Shown in pieces: positions 47,918-60,227 of a stretch of 64,000 nt of DNA (within the stretch, counting starts at the first letter, position 1; each line of letters opens with the position of its first letter). Origin of the DNA: Ophiodon elongatus (Eukaryota > Chordata > Actinopteri > Perciformes > Hexagrammidae); NCBI GenBank assembly GCA_016806645.1, contig JACSYO010001013.1, positions 596,001-660,000 of the forward strand, given 5' to 3'. A program made the translations under genes and the position numbers. The notes beneath the pieces were generated by a model. The model did not search any database, was not told the origin of the DNA, and saw only the letters and a list, made by a program, of their open reading frames with translations.

Positions 47918-49648
47918 GCACAGGCGGCAACGCTCCAAGAGCAGGATACACGGCTTATTCGGTCAATACAGTGCAAGGAATATATTGCTTCAACTGACTC
48001 TATTTACTATCAACTCTGATTGGACATTCACATAAAAGATGGCACAATTTTTCCCTTTAACATAACTGAAATGGTTATATTCGAGGCCTTACACAGTATT
48101 GAATAAATATACTGTTTTAGGCACATTGTGATGCAGACATTGACCACATCGTTAATTTGACCTTCCTTTGTTCTGTCTTACTGTTATCTATCAAACAGTA
48201 ACACATTCACCAGATGCCAGCTCCCTCTCTCCCCATAAACTCTCAGTTGGTTCCTCCTTTTGATCTCCGGACATTAACTCGGAGCTCCTTCATATTCAAT
48301 CAGAAGTCAGAGGAAGTCTCCATCTGTAGTTGGCAGCCTCTCGTTTCATTACAACAATCACTGCTGATGTCTTGCAGACTTTCTATCATTTCTGTCACAT
48401 TTTAAACTGTCCTTCCTCCACATGCATGGTATCCCTTTTTTTCAGCACAAACGTTTCAGCGATAGGCCCGTCTCATCATTTTGTCAATTCCACAAAGTAT
48501 AATGCTGCCAGGAAGCCAAAATATAAGAGAAATGACACAAGCGTCTGTAAAAATGTACTGATATTAAGTGATAAACACAAAAAATTGTGGTAAAAAATGT
48601 ATTGTTTCACCTTTTATACACATAAACAGAAGAAAATGTAAGACATGTAATGATAAAACAGTCTATTTGCATGTAAAGTGAAGTGTAAAGAAATGTTTTA
48701 TGGTCTACAGACATTAATGTCATTATGTCACTATATATAAAACACACAGAGGCTCTTTCTTAAACAGCTGATGTTATATACAAAGAGAAACGGCAGCCAG
48801 CCGCGGTTAAAGAGGCTGTACCTTACCTCGAACAAAGGTATGACTTCTGTCATTGACGACGACTTCAGTCCAGTCAGGTGTTCCAGTTCAATCAATCATC
48901 ACTGCTGTGTCGGCTGTGAATGAAGGGCCGATCTAAGATGTGTCTAATCGCTGTATCTAACCATAGTCATGTTCATTTAAGGATCTTCCAGGATCTGTAG
49001 ACATCTTTGATTCCAGTGTTTGATTCTCTCTAGTTAATTAATGTTCAATTATTAAACCACATCCTAAGAAAACAATATATTTGGGCACTTTCCTACAGCA
49101 GTCTCTCCCTTTTTGAACTAACAGGGCCTTTTGTTCTTAGCTAGATGAGTCCTCCCTCTAGTAGAAATCAGAAATAGTTTGTTAATGCCATGTTCTTATT
49201 GTAGGACGTAAAGACAAAAAATAAAGCGACTTGAATGTAAATTGATGCAAATAGCACAGTAGTTGTAGCAAGATAAAACTCTTAAGTTTGTTCTTAGTTT
49301 CTCTGAATTGAATAGAAAGAACGCTAAATTGTACATTCATAACTTCGTATTTTGTATTATAAATTTGGTGTATTTGATGCAGTGAAGTTGACCTACATAT
49401 CAGATTACAGCACACGTACTGATCCTCTGAGGAAGTTTATAAACCCACCCAGCCTGTCATCATGTTGTATTTCTGTAATGACTCAGTTGCTGCAGGTACA
49501 GAAGGAACAAAGAACAAGGAAGGAGCCATATAAAGGCTCATATGGGCACGAGTCCAATCATCTCACGAGTTACAGTATTTCCTCACTGAGTCACTGTGTC
49601 AGTAGTAGTGGAGGTTCAGTTTATGTAAACAGTAGCAGGGGAGCTATG

Positions 49649-49667
49649 TGTGTGTGTGTGTGTGTGT

Positions 49668-49707
<40 letters not shown>
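49649..49707. repeat. (TG)n microsatellite
   Basis: About 29 TG units with one GG interruption at 49669; intergenic. Confidence 0.95.
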
Positions 49708-49708
<1 letters not shown>

Positions 49709-49796
49709 CTCTCTGAACTCAGCAGCACCATCTTGTGGTCATTAGAAGTCCAGCAGCCTCCTCGTCATGACTGAATAACAGTAAATACATGTGATC

Positions 49797-50475
49797 AGTG
49801 GTGGAAAGTAACATTTCTTCAAGTACTACACAGCAATTCTGAGATACTTGTACTTTACTTGAGTTTTCCCCTTTCACTCTACTTCATACTTCTGCTCCAC
49901 TACTTTTTAGATAATTTCTTTTGTTACTTTTTACTCCAATACTTTTATCTGACAGCTTTTGCATCAAGACTTTACATTAAAAAACATGATAAACTTTTAA
50001 AACACAACATATTGCTAAAGATTGCAGTGATTCCCAATTATTTGACTTTTTTTGCATTTGCCCTCTGAACTTCTCAAAAGGTTTCATTTAAATAACTGTT
50101 CATGGACTTAAGAGGTAAACAAAATCTAATATTTCACCAAAACAAAAATCAAGGATTAGAGGAAAAGTCTAAACAATGACAACAAGAATGTCTTTTCTGC
50201 TCCATTATCTTGTGACCCTTTGGAGGGGACTCGAACCTAAATGTAAATTAAAAAAATCTAAACTAGCTGAACCTCAATCAGCAACAACAGTCAAATGCTG
50301 CGTATGCATTGATGCATCAGGATAATCAATAATGTCCAAGTACTTTTACTTTTAATACTTAGGTACGTTTTACTGCTCATACTTCTGTACTTTTACTTTA
50401 TATGAGGTTGGATGCAGGACATTTACTTATGACAAAGTATTTTTACGTTGTATTTTTACTTAAGTAAATTTTCTG
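49797..50475 (+). repeat. Dispersed repeat, TACTTGAGTATTTCCATT family, near-full copy
   Basis: It starts GTGGTGGAAAGTAACATTTC and GAGATACTTGTACTTTACTTG, passes ACTCCAATACTTTTATCTGA, and ends with the complementary direction (CAAGTACTTTTACTTTTAATAC ... TTTTACTTAAGTAAATTTTC). The two ends are roughly inverted, as expected for a non-autonomous DNA element. Confidence 0.6.
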
Positions 50476-50904
50476 GGGTACCCTACTGGTATTTGTAAGT
50501 TTAAATATTTTTGGGAGTTTGTCATGACTGACCCACTGTTGTGTGGGTAAGTCATTTAAAAAAAAAAAAAAAAAAGTAGCTCCACTCACTGTGATGAGTG
50601 TGTTTGTGTGTTGAACAACACCGGTGCTGCAGCCACACTCGTTTCCTCTCACACAGACCCCCTCTGTTCCTGCACACGGCAGCTCTCAAGACCCAATTCA
50701 TCAGCTCATACAAAGAAGTGTTTAGCTCGGCTCAGTCGGCCAGTGTATTATCTTTACTGTGTCTGTCCCTTAACAACTTCCCGAGGCCACGCTGCAGACA
50801 TGTTGTTTCAGCCGGCGATGAAGAGAAACAAGGACTTCTTTTGAACGAGTGAGAGTGAAAACGTACAGCAGAAGAAACAGAGCAACACAGTGGAATAAGA
50901 AGAA

Positions 50905-51583
50905 GAAGAGAGATCTCCACTCTGACTTTATTCTCTTTACCTTCACATGTTGTTGGAACATTTATGTGACACAAGGAGGACATTTTACATCATATACAAA
51001 CAAAATCACATGCCTGCCATATTTTCCCTTTTGCCTTGCTGTGTGTTTTACAGATTAAAAAAAAATAAAATGACATGTACACTACATGACAGCTCAAGCA
51101 GTCATCCACTAACCGTACAAAAAAAGTGTAGGTTGAGTGTTTTTGGCTCAGCCCGTGTAAGATGCTGCAGTGTCGGGAGTCGGACCTAACGAGGTGTCAA
51201 AATCACTTCCGAGGCTCCCACACAGATCCTGGAGGTCGAAGATAGTCGAGAAGAGTTCTGACGCTGGTGTTTCCAGCCTGAAACAAGGAAAGAATGGAGT
51301 TTGTTAGTGATTCATTTGAGATAAAGTTAGTTTATCTTGTGAATGTGGAGGCTGTACTGAGATAAAGTGCTCCATAAACTGGGTGTAGGCTGAATCATTT
51401 CGCATTTTTCTACCACTACGAATGATTTTGGGATTTGTAGTGGTTTACGGTTTAATCCATCCACACAACAACAACCATGCATTTTTGTTTTTCTCTCACT
51501 TTTTAATTCTAACTTTTCCAGCCGACCTCTTACTAAACTTTATCTCTAACGTTTCTGTTCTTCATCTTCCCTTTTTCACCCAC
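50905..51583 (-). other. fgfbp2: Probable spliced 3' UTR of fgfbp2
   Basis: Just after the fgfbp2 stop codon the minus strand has a donor, GACAAAG|GTGGGTGA (exon edge 51584). Then comes an excellent acceptor, TTTCCTTGTTTCAG|GCTGG (exon edge 51277). A minus-strand AATAAA lies at 50927-50932. I infer a 306-bp 3' UTR intron and a terminal non-coding exon of roughly 370 bases. The junction would be about 20 bases past the stop, too close to trigger nonsense-mediated decay by the usual 50-55 base rule. Confidence 0.55.
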
Positions 51584-51602
51584 CTTTGTCTGCAGCGCCG
51601 CC

Positions 51603-52343
51603 TCAGTTTTGGAACCAGCTGATGAAGTAGGTGCAGACGCCCTGGAAGCTCTTCCAGCAGTACTCGGTGGCGATGCGGGTGGCCTTGGAGTCAGGCTGCT
51701 CTGTGGGACGAGTAGTGGTCTTCCCAGGCTTGGGGGTAATTCTCTTGGTCTGGGGGCCCTTGCCTGGCTGGGGCTTGGCGGGCTGCTGCTGAGGCTTGAC
51801 AGGTTTGGGAGTAGTGACGGGCTTGGTCTGGGCTGGCACAGCTGGTTTACGCGGCTCCTGGACGGGCTTGGAGGGCTTGGCCGCGGTGGTCTTGGGCCAG
51901 GAGGCCAGGAAGGTAATCTGAGCCTCGTCTGGGTATTTCTTGCACATGGCCGGGCGGTAGACTTTGGGTCCCTGGCAGGCGTGGCTCAGCTTCCTCATGT
52001 CCCACATTATCTGGGTGAAGTAGTGGCGAGGGTTGAGGTTGTAGGCGCGGCAAAGGTTGGGTTTGCCCTGGAAGTCGCAGTAGTAGGAGCGTCCTGGGGT
52101 CTGGCCCTGGCTCGGACCTTTGCAGGAGACACGCAGGCGAGTATAGTCCCCGGCTCCAGACACCACCATGGTGCAGGAGTCTTTGGTCTTGGTGCTGAAT
52201 CTGATGGGCTCATCCCAGACGCTGCGTTGCTGCTGCTGCTGCTGCTGCTGCCTGTTGTCATTGCTGCTGTTGTTGGTCTGAGCGCTTGCCACACAAACAG
52301 CTGCTGCCAGAAACACTAGCGCCACTCTCATCCTGGATCTCAT
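51603..52343 (-). CDS. fgfbp2: Fibroblast growth factor-binding protein 2
   Basis: A secreted FGF-BP family protein. Single coding exon, 246 aa. The start ATG at 52343 has a strong GCCGCCATGA context. Signal peptide MRSRMRVALVFLAAAVCVASA, a short Asn/Gln-rich linker with eight consecutive Gln (residues 32-39), then the FGF-BP domain (about 43-150). Cysteine contexts are DSCTMV, VSCKGP, YYCDFQGKPNLC, HACQGP and AMCKKY. A Lys/Pro/Gln/Thr-rich linker (about 151-215) precedes the C-terminal EYCWKSFQGVCTYFISWFQN, which matches human FGFBP2 (HCWKPFQALCAFLISFF) and not FGFBP1. It lies between fgfbp1 and prom1 in the same orientation, as in human. The open frame continues upstream to 52835 only through a CA repeat and promoter, so that extension is rejected. 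Confidence 0.94.
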   Translation of the reverse strand: MRSRMRVALVFLAAAVCVASAQTNNSSNDNRQQQQQQQQRSVWDEPIRFSTKTKDSCTMVVSGAGDYTRLRVSCKGPSQGQTPGRSYYCDFQGKPNLCRAYNLNPRHYFTQIMWDMRKLSHACQGPKVYRPAMCKKYPDEAQITFLASWPKTTAAKPSKPVQEPRKPAVPAQTKPVTTPKPVKPQQQPAKPQPGKGPQTKRITPKPGKTTTRPTEQPDSKATRIATEYCWKSFQGVCTYFISWFQN

Positions 52344-52448
52344 GGCGGCGTTAGGTGGGTCAGTGACGGATGAATGAGGGTATGGGATGATGTGTATGTA
52401 TCCGCTCAGAAGGTTGAGGTGTGCAAGGGTTGGAAGCATCTGAACGGA

Positions 52449-52456
52449 CTTTATAT
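52449..52456 (-). promoter_or_regulatory. fgfbp2: TATA box of fgfbp2
   Basis: ATATAAAG on the minus strand, about 110 bases upstream of the fgfbp2 ATG. No acceptor intervenes, so a short unspliced 5' UTR of roughly 75-80 bases is likely. Confidence 0.6.
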
Positions 52457-52548
52457 GGTTGAAGCTCACAAAGAAGGTATTATTCAGGTGAGCTGAAGGC
52501 CTCAAACTCCTCCTCCAGCACTGGCCCCCACTCCGTCCCTCACACCAC

Positions 52549-52579
52549 ACACGCACACACACGCACACACGCACGCACG

Positions 52580-52637
<58 letters not shown>
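52549..52637. repeat. (CA)n/(CGCA)n microsatellite upstream of fgfbp2
   Basis: A mixed ACGCAC-type block followed by about 30 perfect CA units, roughly 100 bases upstream of the fgfbp2 TATA box. Length variation here could affect promoter spacing, which is inference. Confidence 0.95.
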
Positions 52638-52638
<1 letters not shown>

Positions 52639-55344
52639 CGACCACATGAAGCCTGTGTGGCATATTCAAAACTAAAAGGTGATGGATGAGATGGAAGGAA
52701 GGAGGGGGAGAACATAAACTGAGGGAGGAGGAAGAGGGGTGAGGGGAAGCGGTCAACAGGTTTGAGGGAGCTGAGGGGGCTTGGAGGGGGGTCGGGGTGC
52801 AGGGGGAAGGAGAGTCTGAAGGACGGTACATACATGAAGCCAAATGCTGTGAAAAAGAGTTGCGAGACATTATATAATTTCGCATAAGAGGTTCTTTGAC
52901 TATTGATGAGGGGAAGAGGGGGAGGAGAGGACTGAGGAGGTCCCGTAGAAAGTGCAGCCTGAAGTTATTTGCTTAGGACTCATAGTAAAAACCTCATCGC
53001 GTTCATCTTAAGAGACAAAGTTCAGAACAGAATGATTTGTATTGTCCTTCTTTATAAACTCATGCTGTGCAGCCAAACTTTGTTCAAACGCACAGTGCTT
53101 TATTGTGGTGGAGATGGTGAACTTTAAAAGGTGACAAAATATGACCCGCTGCATGTTAAGGAAATTGCATAAACTGATTTTGGAGAGATGGAGCGTTGGA
53201 GCAAGCGGATATACTTTCAGACAGTTCTCGAATAAGATGATTTAACCTTAAAGTGAGACTATAACTGTGAAATAAGAAATCTCCTCTTTCAAATCAATAG
53301 TTAAAATTGACCCTTCGCTAAGCTGCTTTTTCGTCAAACTGTCAGAGCTACATAATCATGGAGCCCACACTGTCACTAAGTGCACTCCCTGCATACATAT
53401 TATCTACTTTTTGGAAAAAAGAAAAAGCAGTGTCAGAGAGAAGCAGACAGAAGGGTCATACTATTAAAAGCTATATTTAAAAGATATATCCAGTATGTGA
53501 AACTGATTCAGCAGGAAAAACAGGTTAAAAAGACAAAAATAGAAGCTAAAATCGACAAATCAAAGCGTAAAAGTGAATCACCGCATCACCATGGCAATCG
53601 AGACAGAAGAAAATTAAATTAAGGAACAACACTATTCCCGTAAAGCCGGGTAGGTCTTTATTCCCTGTTACAATTATTAAAAAGCAAAAGCAGCATGTAT
53701 ACCTTCAGTGGCTTATGTAGCGCAGAAGTGCTAACGCTAGATAATGATGTAGTAACCTAATCTACTAACATTAGCTCCACAGGTTTTTCTGAAGAAACTT
53801 AACGTTTTAGAAATGTACATCTCCTTCCAACCTCTTCCGTTGAAAAGTACTGTATCACTATTACACAACATTTAAACATGACTAGTCCCCTAACCCGAAC
53901 CCCGGTCAGGGCTGGCTGATGACAGGCAACATTTGTAAGGCGGGACTTAGCCAAGGGACATTAATTTTGAATTTCTTAACTCAATCTTCTCATCTGGGCA
54001 ATGAATCCAAATTAAGTAGCCAAAAGGAAACTGTAAAAACTACAAAAACTGTAATCCTAGTGGGAAATTGTGTGGTTACAGTGGCCAGATCACAAAAATA
54101 AACAACACAAAATGAACGGTGGGTAAGAAACTAAATACAATGAAAAGACAACAAATGATACATTGAAATCTCAGAATGGTGACTGAGCTAAAGAAAGTCC
54201 CATTAACTCCAGATCATATTACATACATACTGATTAAATACTGTAGAGATCAGTATCACCATTGACTAAGGTCTTGAGTTTTAACTTCTGAAACTAAACA
54301 GAGGAACAGACCCTGCCTTTGAGGAGACATAGTCCATATGTACCGGCTGGCTTGTACACACAGCGGAAGAAGGGAGTGTAGCCTATAGCCTGCTGCTGCA
54401 TACAAAGTCACACATGTGTGTACAAATATACACATGCCTTCAGTACACTCAGGAAGTTTTGTTTTTATAGCCATCAATATGGTGGGGAAGAGAAAAAGTT
54501 CCCCTTGTAAGAAACACCGGGAATGCGAAGTAAACATGTGAAGTATATGTGTGTGTATGTTGTCTGAACCAGATGTTTCCCTAAATTAAATTAGTGTAGT
54601 CCTCTTCTGATAGGATGCAGCAGCGTCACGCCACCTCAACCACCGCCAAGCCCCACCCCGCTGCTCCCTGCAAACCTGTCAACCCTTTCCTGAAACAGAC
54701 CTTCTCAGCTGCTGTGTGTGCTTTTATTCAACTCTGCATATGTTACATGAATGTTCTCTGCGTTCCCCAGGGCTCTGTGTGTTTTGGCAGACAGGGTGAG
54801 TTGATTTTTTTAGGGGTGTGGATGTCTAACCCATCTGTACATTTGCTTTTATCATCAAGTGTTCTTTTTTATTCATAGCAGTGGCTCAGAGTTTATGTGT
54901 CACATAAAAGCACACTTAAATAGATCGTTTCGGATGATTTATGACAAAAAGCACACACAATAGTGGTATATTCATCCACTTCATGTTTCATGTGTTTATG
55001 GAAGAAAAACACGGCAGACACTTATCAGGCTGAAGTTTTTATTCACAGATCACCACAAACCTCAGCTGTGTTATACTTTTTGTATGTTGTTTGTTCCTCT
55101 GCCACCACAGAGGCCTCTGGAAGTTTTATTTTTCAAATCAAAGGATGGTGAAGAAAAAAAACAACCTCTGACAACCCAAGCAACTAGTTGTCACTAATGG
55201 TCTGGCGAGAAATGCCTAAGACACAATATCTGGTTCGTCAGCTGTCTTAAAACCTTGTAAGGGTGTGTGTATGTGTATGTAGCTTATGGGTGTGTTGAAT
55301 AGTAACACTTTGCCTTTGCCACTTTGTCAGTTTCCTCCTTCAAT

Positions 55345-55665
55345 GTTTAAAGGAATAGCTTGACATTCTGGGAAATATTTAGTTTTAAATTTTTGCTGGT
55401 GAAAGTTAGCTAAAAAGATTGATAGCACTCTCATGTCTGAATGCTAGCAATAAAGCTACAGCGTAGCGATAGTTAGCTTAGCACAAAGCCTGGAAACAGG
55501 AAAAGAGTTAGCCTGGTTCTGACCAAAAGGGAACAAAAACCACAAACCACCAGCTCTAGTGCTCACTATTAAACAAGTATTTATCTGGTTTGTTTAATCT
55601 GTCATAAAAAAGTATAAAAATGACTAAGAAGTCCAGTCAAGAAATAGTCCAGCGCATAACCCCCT
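55345..55665 (+). repeat. Dispersed teleost repeat (TTAGCTTAGCA family), copy 4
   Basis: The fullest copy in the window: AAAGGAATAGCTTGACATTC, GATAGCACTCTCATGTCTG, GTTAGCTTAGCACAAAGCC, GGTTTGTTTAATCTGTC and CGCATAACCCCC, in canonical order. Confidence 0.7.
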
Positions 55666-55679
55666 GTAAATTAAAGTTT

Positions 55680-56090
55680 TTGGCCATGCTAGTGGCTCTA
55701 TGGACATTTTCTACAAACATTTATGGTCCCCATGAATCTTAATGACTTTATTAGATCTCCTGACGTTTTGTTTATCATAATTGTCTTTCAGTGAAATGTC
55801 AAGACTACTATTAGATGGATTTACGGCGGAGTTACGGTGTCCTGGGGATTAATTATAATAACTTTGGTGGTCACGTGACTTTTCTTCTAGTGACATCATC
55901 AGGTCAACATTTTAATTTGTTCAATATTTTGGTTTGGGCAAATTAGAGAATGTTATCATGCTAACACACTAAGATGGTGAACATTGTCATACTAACCAAA
56001 CATTAGCATGCTAGTATTTAGCTCGAAGCACAACTGCTAGCATGGCATTAGATTTGCTACACTTTGTTTTTGTCTTAATGCTAAACTTAG
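55680..56090 (+). repeat. Dispersed repeat with GCTAGTGGCTCTATGGA and CATGCTAACA blocks
   Basis: Contains GGCCATGCTAGTGGCTCTAT, GTGGTCACGTGACTTTTC, CATCATCAGGTCAACATTTT, TATCATGCTAACACAC and AACATTAGCATGCTAGTATT. I recognise these from a very common percomorph repeat. It directly follows the previous element. Confidence 0.6.
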
Positions 56091-56399
56091 TTAACAGGGT
56101 GGTATTCAACAAAAAGACACTAGAGGTGTATCCTCAGAAAATAAGCGCATTTCCCAAAATGTCGGACTATTCCCTAAGTTCCTGGTCGATCCAACCTGTT
56201 CACCCAAAATTATGCAAGCTACATTACAAGAATTGACCAAAAAAAAAAGAAGAATGAAAAGAGCTATTTCTACAAAAACCTACTGATGTGTTATAAAACA
56301 AACATTAACAAAAATATATAAAACTTTCAAAAGTTTTGAAAGCGTAAAAAATGTACACTTGTGTCACCATGTTAGAAACTGATAACTTAAGTACAAACA

Positions 56400-56678
56400 A
56401 ATGTATTCTCTACAGGTCAAAGTAGCTATTTGGGAATATTGCTCTGATAGTTGATGATGTACAGTATAACACACTAGGAGAACTGCCGATGCTCGTGCTG
56501 ACATTTATACTTGATAAATTATAGTTGGCTGGCATTTGAGGTCCTTGCCAAATGGCTTGAAGGGGTAATGGGGAGTGGGACTCCCTCACCACACAGTTCC
56601 TGATTGTTGTTGTTCTTCCCTTTTGGTCCTTGAAAGTGTTACAAGACCTGAATGGGAAAGCTGGAAAGTCCAGTGATC
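56400..56678 (-). other. prom1: Probable terminal exon of prom1
   Basis: A strong acceptor (TCTCTTTTCTAG|GATCACTGG, exon edge 56678) lies directly downstream of the 35-nt exon on the minus strand. All three frames close quickly or within 110 bases, as expected for a mainly untranslated last exon. The 3' limit is not determined. Confidence 0.45.
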
Positions 56679-56760
56679 CTAGAAAAGAGAGAAGCCAATG
56701 TTAGTTCTCAAACAGTGGGTTTTCTTTTTTATTATCCCTGAAGCGAGGAGTGGCACTTAC

Positions 56761-56795
56761 CACGAGGGAAATATCAGTTCCAGTTCTCTTGTCCA
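56761..56795 (-). other. prom1: 35-nt exon near the prom1 3' end
   Basis: It has a strong acceptor (CTCTTTTTCCACAG) and a strong donor (CTCGTG|GTAAGTG). Being 35 nt, it shifts frame. Joined directly to the exon ending at 58827 it hits a TGA within the exon, so its coding role is unresolved. It may be part of an alternative tail or a 3' UTR. Confidence 0.45.
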
Positions 56796-57567
56796 CTGTG
56801 GAAAAAGAGAAAATTAAAATCAACTTAGTTTCAGAAAAGTCAAAATAAAATCACATTAGAAGGAGACCTTTTCTTTTAGCCTGACTTGAAAACTGTCACT
56901 GCCTTTTCTGTAGAAGGATAGAGCCAACAAATACAAATTGCAGATGTAAATAAATATGTCACAACTGCAATATGTTTTATGTATATTCCTTACTTATTGC
57001 TAAAGTGGATGATGCATTTTGGTCATAGAAGATAACACATATCATACAATAATTAACCGTGTCATACCCCTCCATAACATACCACTGAAGTTCCCATAGT
57101 AAATTGGGGATGCAAATATAAACTATATGAGCAGAAATTGACTTTGATGTGAAAATCTACAGATCTGCAAGGTGTTAATAGAGAAAAAGATTATTCATTT
57201 CGGGGCTTCAATTTTCTACATCAAAGGCACAAGATGGTATCATCTGTACAATAATTTTCTTTGCAAAATCTTTACTCAAAATCGGGTTAGTCGGATATTC
57301 CACCAAGAAGGAATGTATGAGCCATTACTTAACGCCATCTTTGACACCTCATCTTAAAAAAATGAAATAAAGGTCTGTACTTATGATATCTTTGTGTGTA
57401 TGTTTTATGTTTAGGTATACGCTCAATTTCCTGCACAACTTCAGATTTGTTTGTTTTACAGCACACACAACAGCATGTCAAACACACAAATTAACACTTT
57501 TTAACCACAAAATGCTTCTTCTTCTTCCAGCAGGACGTCCAAAGACAAACACAGAAATTAGTCGGTC

Positions 57568-57679
57568 CTAACTACACACAATTTGGAGACAATGTCTGGT
57601 GTATAAGGGCGTCTTCATCTTAACTCCATCAGGAGTAACTTTTTCTTCTTGAGTCCCGGTGTTTGAATGTACATCGTCG
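57568..57679 (-). other. prom1: Candidate prom1 cytoplasmic-tail exon
   Basis: The acceptor GTTGTCTCTTTTAAG joins either the last firm exon or the PPTY cassette in phase. It reads DDVHSNTGTQEEKVTPDGVK and on to a TAG at 57568. The beginning (E-D-D-D-V) aligns with the human tail EDVYDDV. Confidence 0.4.
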
Positions 57680-57879
57680 CTTAAAAGAGACAACGGTGAT
57701 GGATGAAGGATGAAGAAAACAAGAAAAAATAGAAAGAAGAAGAAAACATCCGGTGTGAAATCAGACTGATGATGATTAAATGGCTGGTGATTCTCAGATG
57801 GTTTTAGTTGTTTGTTAACGTTGTTAGATGAGGGTTAGTGCAAAGTTATACCTGACAGTCAGTCAGTACCTCATCGACG

Positions 57880-57964
57880 AGTTGCTTTGGGTCACCAGTC
57901 GGAGTAGGTCGGGGGAGCAGAGGCCCGAGGGAACCGTGTCAGAGTGTCACAATAGGGAGAGCTA
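57880..57964 (-). other. prom1: Candidate prom1 cytoplasmic-tail exon with a PPTY motif
   Basis: A possible acceptor (GTGCATGTAG) after the long TG tract joins the last firm prom1 exon in phase (GA|C) and reads DSPYCDTLTRFPRASAPPTY, then SDW and TGA. With the donor ACTG|GTGACC the exon would instead continue in frame into the next candidate at 57679. PPTY is a PPxY, WW-domain-binding type motif. The acceptor's pyrimidine tract is unusual (a TG repeat), so this is tentative. Confidence 0.35.
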
Positions 57965-57965
57965 C

Positions 57966-58127
<162 letters not shown>

Positions 58128-58826
58128 TGGGGAATTCTTTAAAAAAGTCAAAATCTGTTGAGAAATGTAGCGAATGTTTGCAGACTCTCCAAAATATCCC
58201 TCAGCCAATTAACACCGCGGCATGCATGCAAGCAGAGACACTGCTCGTACCTGACCACAGCGAGGTCTCCGTGGGTATCGCACACCTGTTCACCGTGATT
58301 ACCTGTATTACCCATACTGCAACACAAGAGCGAGGGTGGACAGGTGAGAAAGAGAATGGGAAGACTCCGCTGAAAGCATCAAGGATGGAGTGATCCTCGG
58401 TGTTAAAGTCGAAAAAGATGGTGAGATGAAGATCCGTGCAAAGCGAGGAAGACCATGCTTGTAACTTCAGATTTGTGATGAAAAAAGGTGCAAGAAAGAT
58501 GTGAAGGGATCCAATGTCGAAGTATCCCATACCAAACGGGCAATGGGCGCAAGGAAGAGGACGGAAAGACGTGTGAATAGCAGACAAACATCAAAGTGCA
58601 ACAAGCCACGGGTAAGAGGTTCTGGAGAGAGAGAGAGAGCGTAAATAACACGAGGAGAAAACATGAGGAGAATCAAAGGCCATGAAAAGGAATGATGACA
58701 GAGAGAAGGAAAGAAGAAGATTAATTAATTAACTTTCAATCTACAGAGACGATTCAGAAAAAAACTACGAGCAAAACTAACATCATTTCTGTCTGTGGCT
58801 GTAAATGTGTAAATGTTTGAACTCAC

Positions 58827-60176
58827 TCTTCAAAGACGTCCTCTGTGTCCATCCTTCTGTAATACTTGGCCAGTTTGATGGAGAAGATGATGCTGGGAAT
58901 GAGAAGGATACAGCAGCCTCCCAGTCCAAACCAGAATGTGTTCTGAAAAACACATTGACGTGTAATTTTTCCCCTTTTCTTTTTTTTTTTTTTTACCTTT
59001 GATTCATTCCTGTCGCACTCAAACTCTAATCTCTCTGAAATCGATTTTTAGTGCTAAAATACTTCCAAAGATTAGTCGATTCATTATTTAAGTGGTAGAA
59101 GATGTTTTCGGATCCTTCATGGTAGTAAGTAGAAAGTAAAAGCAATAATAGCAATAACATATGAAGTAGAGTAATATATATTATTGCATATTATATTCGG
59201 ATTCATGCATTTTAACCAGCATGTTAATGTTATAGCGACAGCATATCAAGTTTATATAGTAGTTGAGTAGTTTTACTTACTCAGTGCATCCTAATTTTTA
59301 TATCAATCAAATTTATTTATGCTAAATCAGTAAAGTAACTAATCCAGTGCCTACTATACTCAGATAATAGTAGTGCATTAAGAAAGTACTATATTTTCCT
59401 ATGAAATATAGTGAGGTATAAGTACAAAGTGGTCATTGAACAGTATTCAAATGTAGGTGTTGTTACTTTCCACCATTGTTCATATTTTGTATTTTGGTTT
59501 ACTGTTGGTCACCAAAACAAAGCAATATAAATATTTTCCTTACAAATATTCACAATTTTCTAGACTTTAAAAATAATGCACAGATGAATTGACAATTATT
59601 AGTTGCAGCCCTACAGATTTCACATAAAGACACATGCACAAGTCACAAGAAATGTACACATCACCAGGCACAAATAAGACAGAACATATAAATATAAACT
59701 GCATGCTGTAATACAGTACAGAGGCTGCAGGCACTGCTGGAGCGCTGATGTATCAAAAAAATCTTATATTTGTATTAACCACAGTCTGGGACTTGTTTGA
59801 GCTCTCATTTAACTCTCACAAACACACACGATATATAACTGATATGTAAATATAAAACTTTACAACTCCTCGGGGCTGGAGTGAAAACAGTGAGGAATCT
59901 ATGTGTATGTAACTCCCCCTCCGGCCTCAAAACAGACCCTATCTCATCTCAGTGTGTGTGTGAGCGAGTGTGTCGGAGACTTGAGAACATACTGTTCCCG
60001 TACGCGTGGCCCGAAAGGCTCCACAGTCTTCATCACTCCCAAAAACCCAGAGCTCCCTCAAACCGTCAAAGAGCCGTTTATGTTTCGAGATGAAATCCAA
60101 ATACATGTGGGGGAACATGTACTGTACATACAGCTGTGAAATGAATCAGTGCTCAGCAGCCTGGCCAGTCACGTGT

Positions 60177-60227
<51 letters not shown>

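Larger units (their letters stand above)
46420..50900. other. Intergenic stretch between fgfbp1 and fgfbp2
   Basis: 4.5 kb containing a dispersed repeat (47046-47230), an exon-like open segment on the plus strand (47706-47917), (TG)n at 49649-49707 and a long TACTTGAGTATTTCC-family repeat (49797-50475). AT-rich sequence at 48.0-49.4 kb shows nothing I can name. Confidence 0.55.
52640..56400. other. Intergenic stretch between fgfbp2 and prom1
   Basis: It contains two adjacent dispersed repeats (55345-55665 and 55680-56090). Otherwise AT-rich sequence without supportable exons. A plus-strand open frame at 54615-54878 starts in a Pro/Lys/Thr-rich segment but matches nothing I know. Confidence 0.55.

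Noticed and set aside
51148..51276. 42-residue open frame after an acceptor, downstream of fgfbp2
   Set aside because: It has no upstream donor in a matching phase and no known homologue. It is more simply the terminal non-coding exon of fgfbp2; mentioned under findings only.
52344..52835. N-terminal extension of fgfbp2 (410-codon frame)
   Set aside because: The extension runs through the TATA box and a CA repeat (poly Cys-Val). The ATG at 52343 has a strong context and begins a signal peptide.
54615..54878. Pro/Thr/Lys-rich plus-strand ORF
   Set aside because: The first 30 residues look protein-like, but the rest is hydrophobic junk, with no family match and no supporting splice sites.
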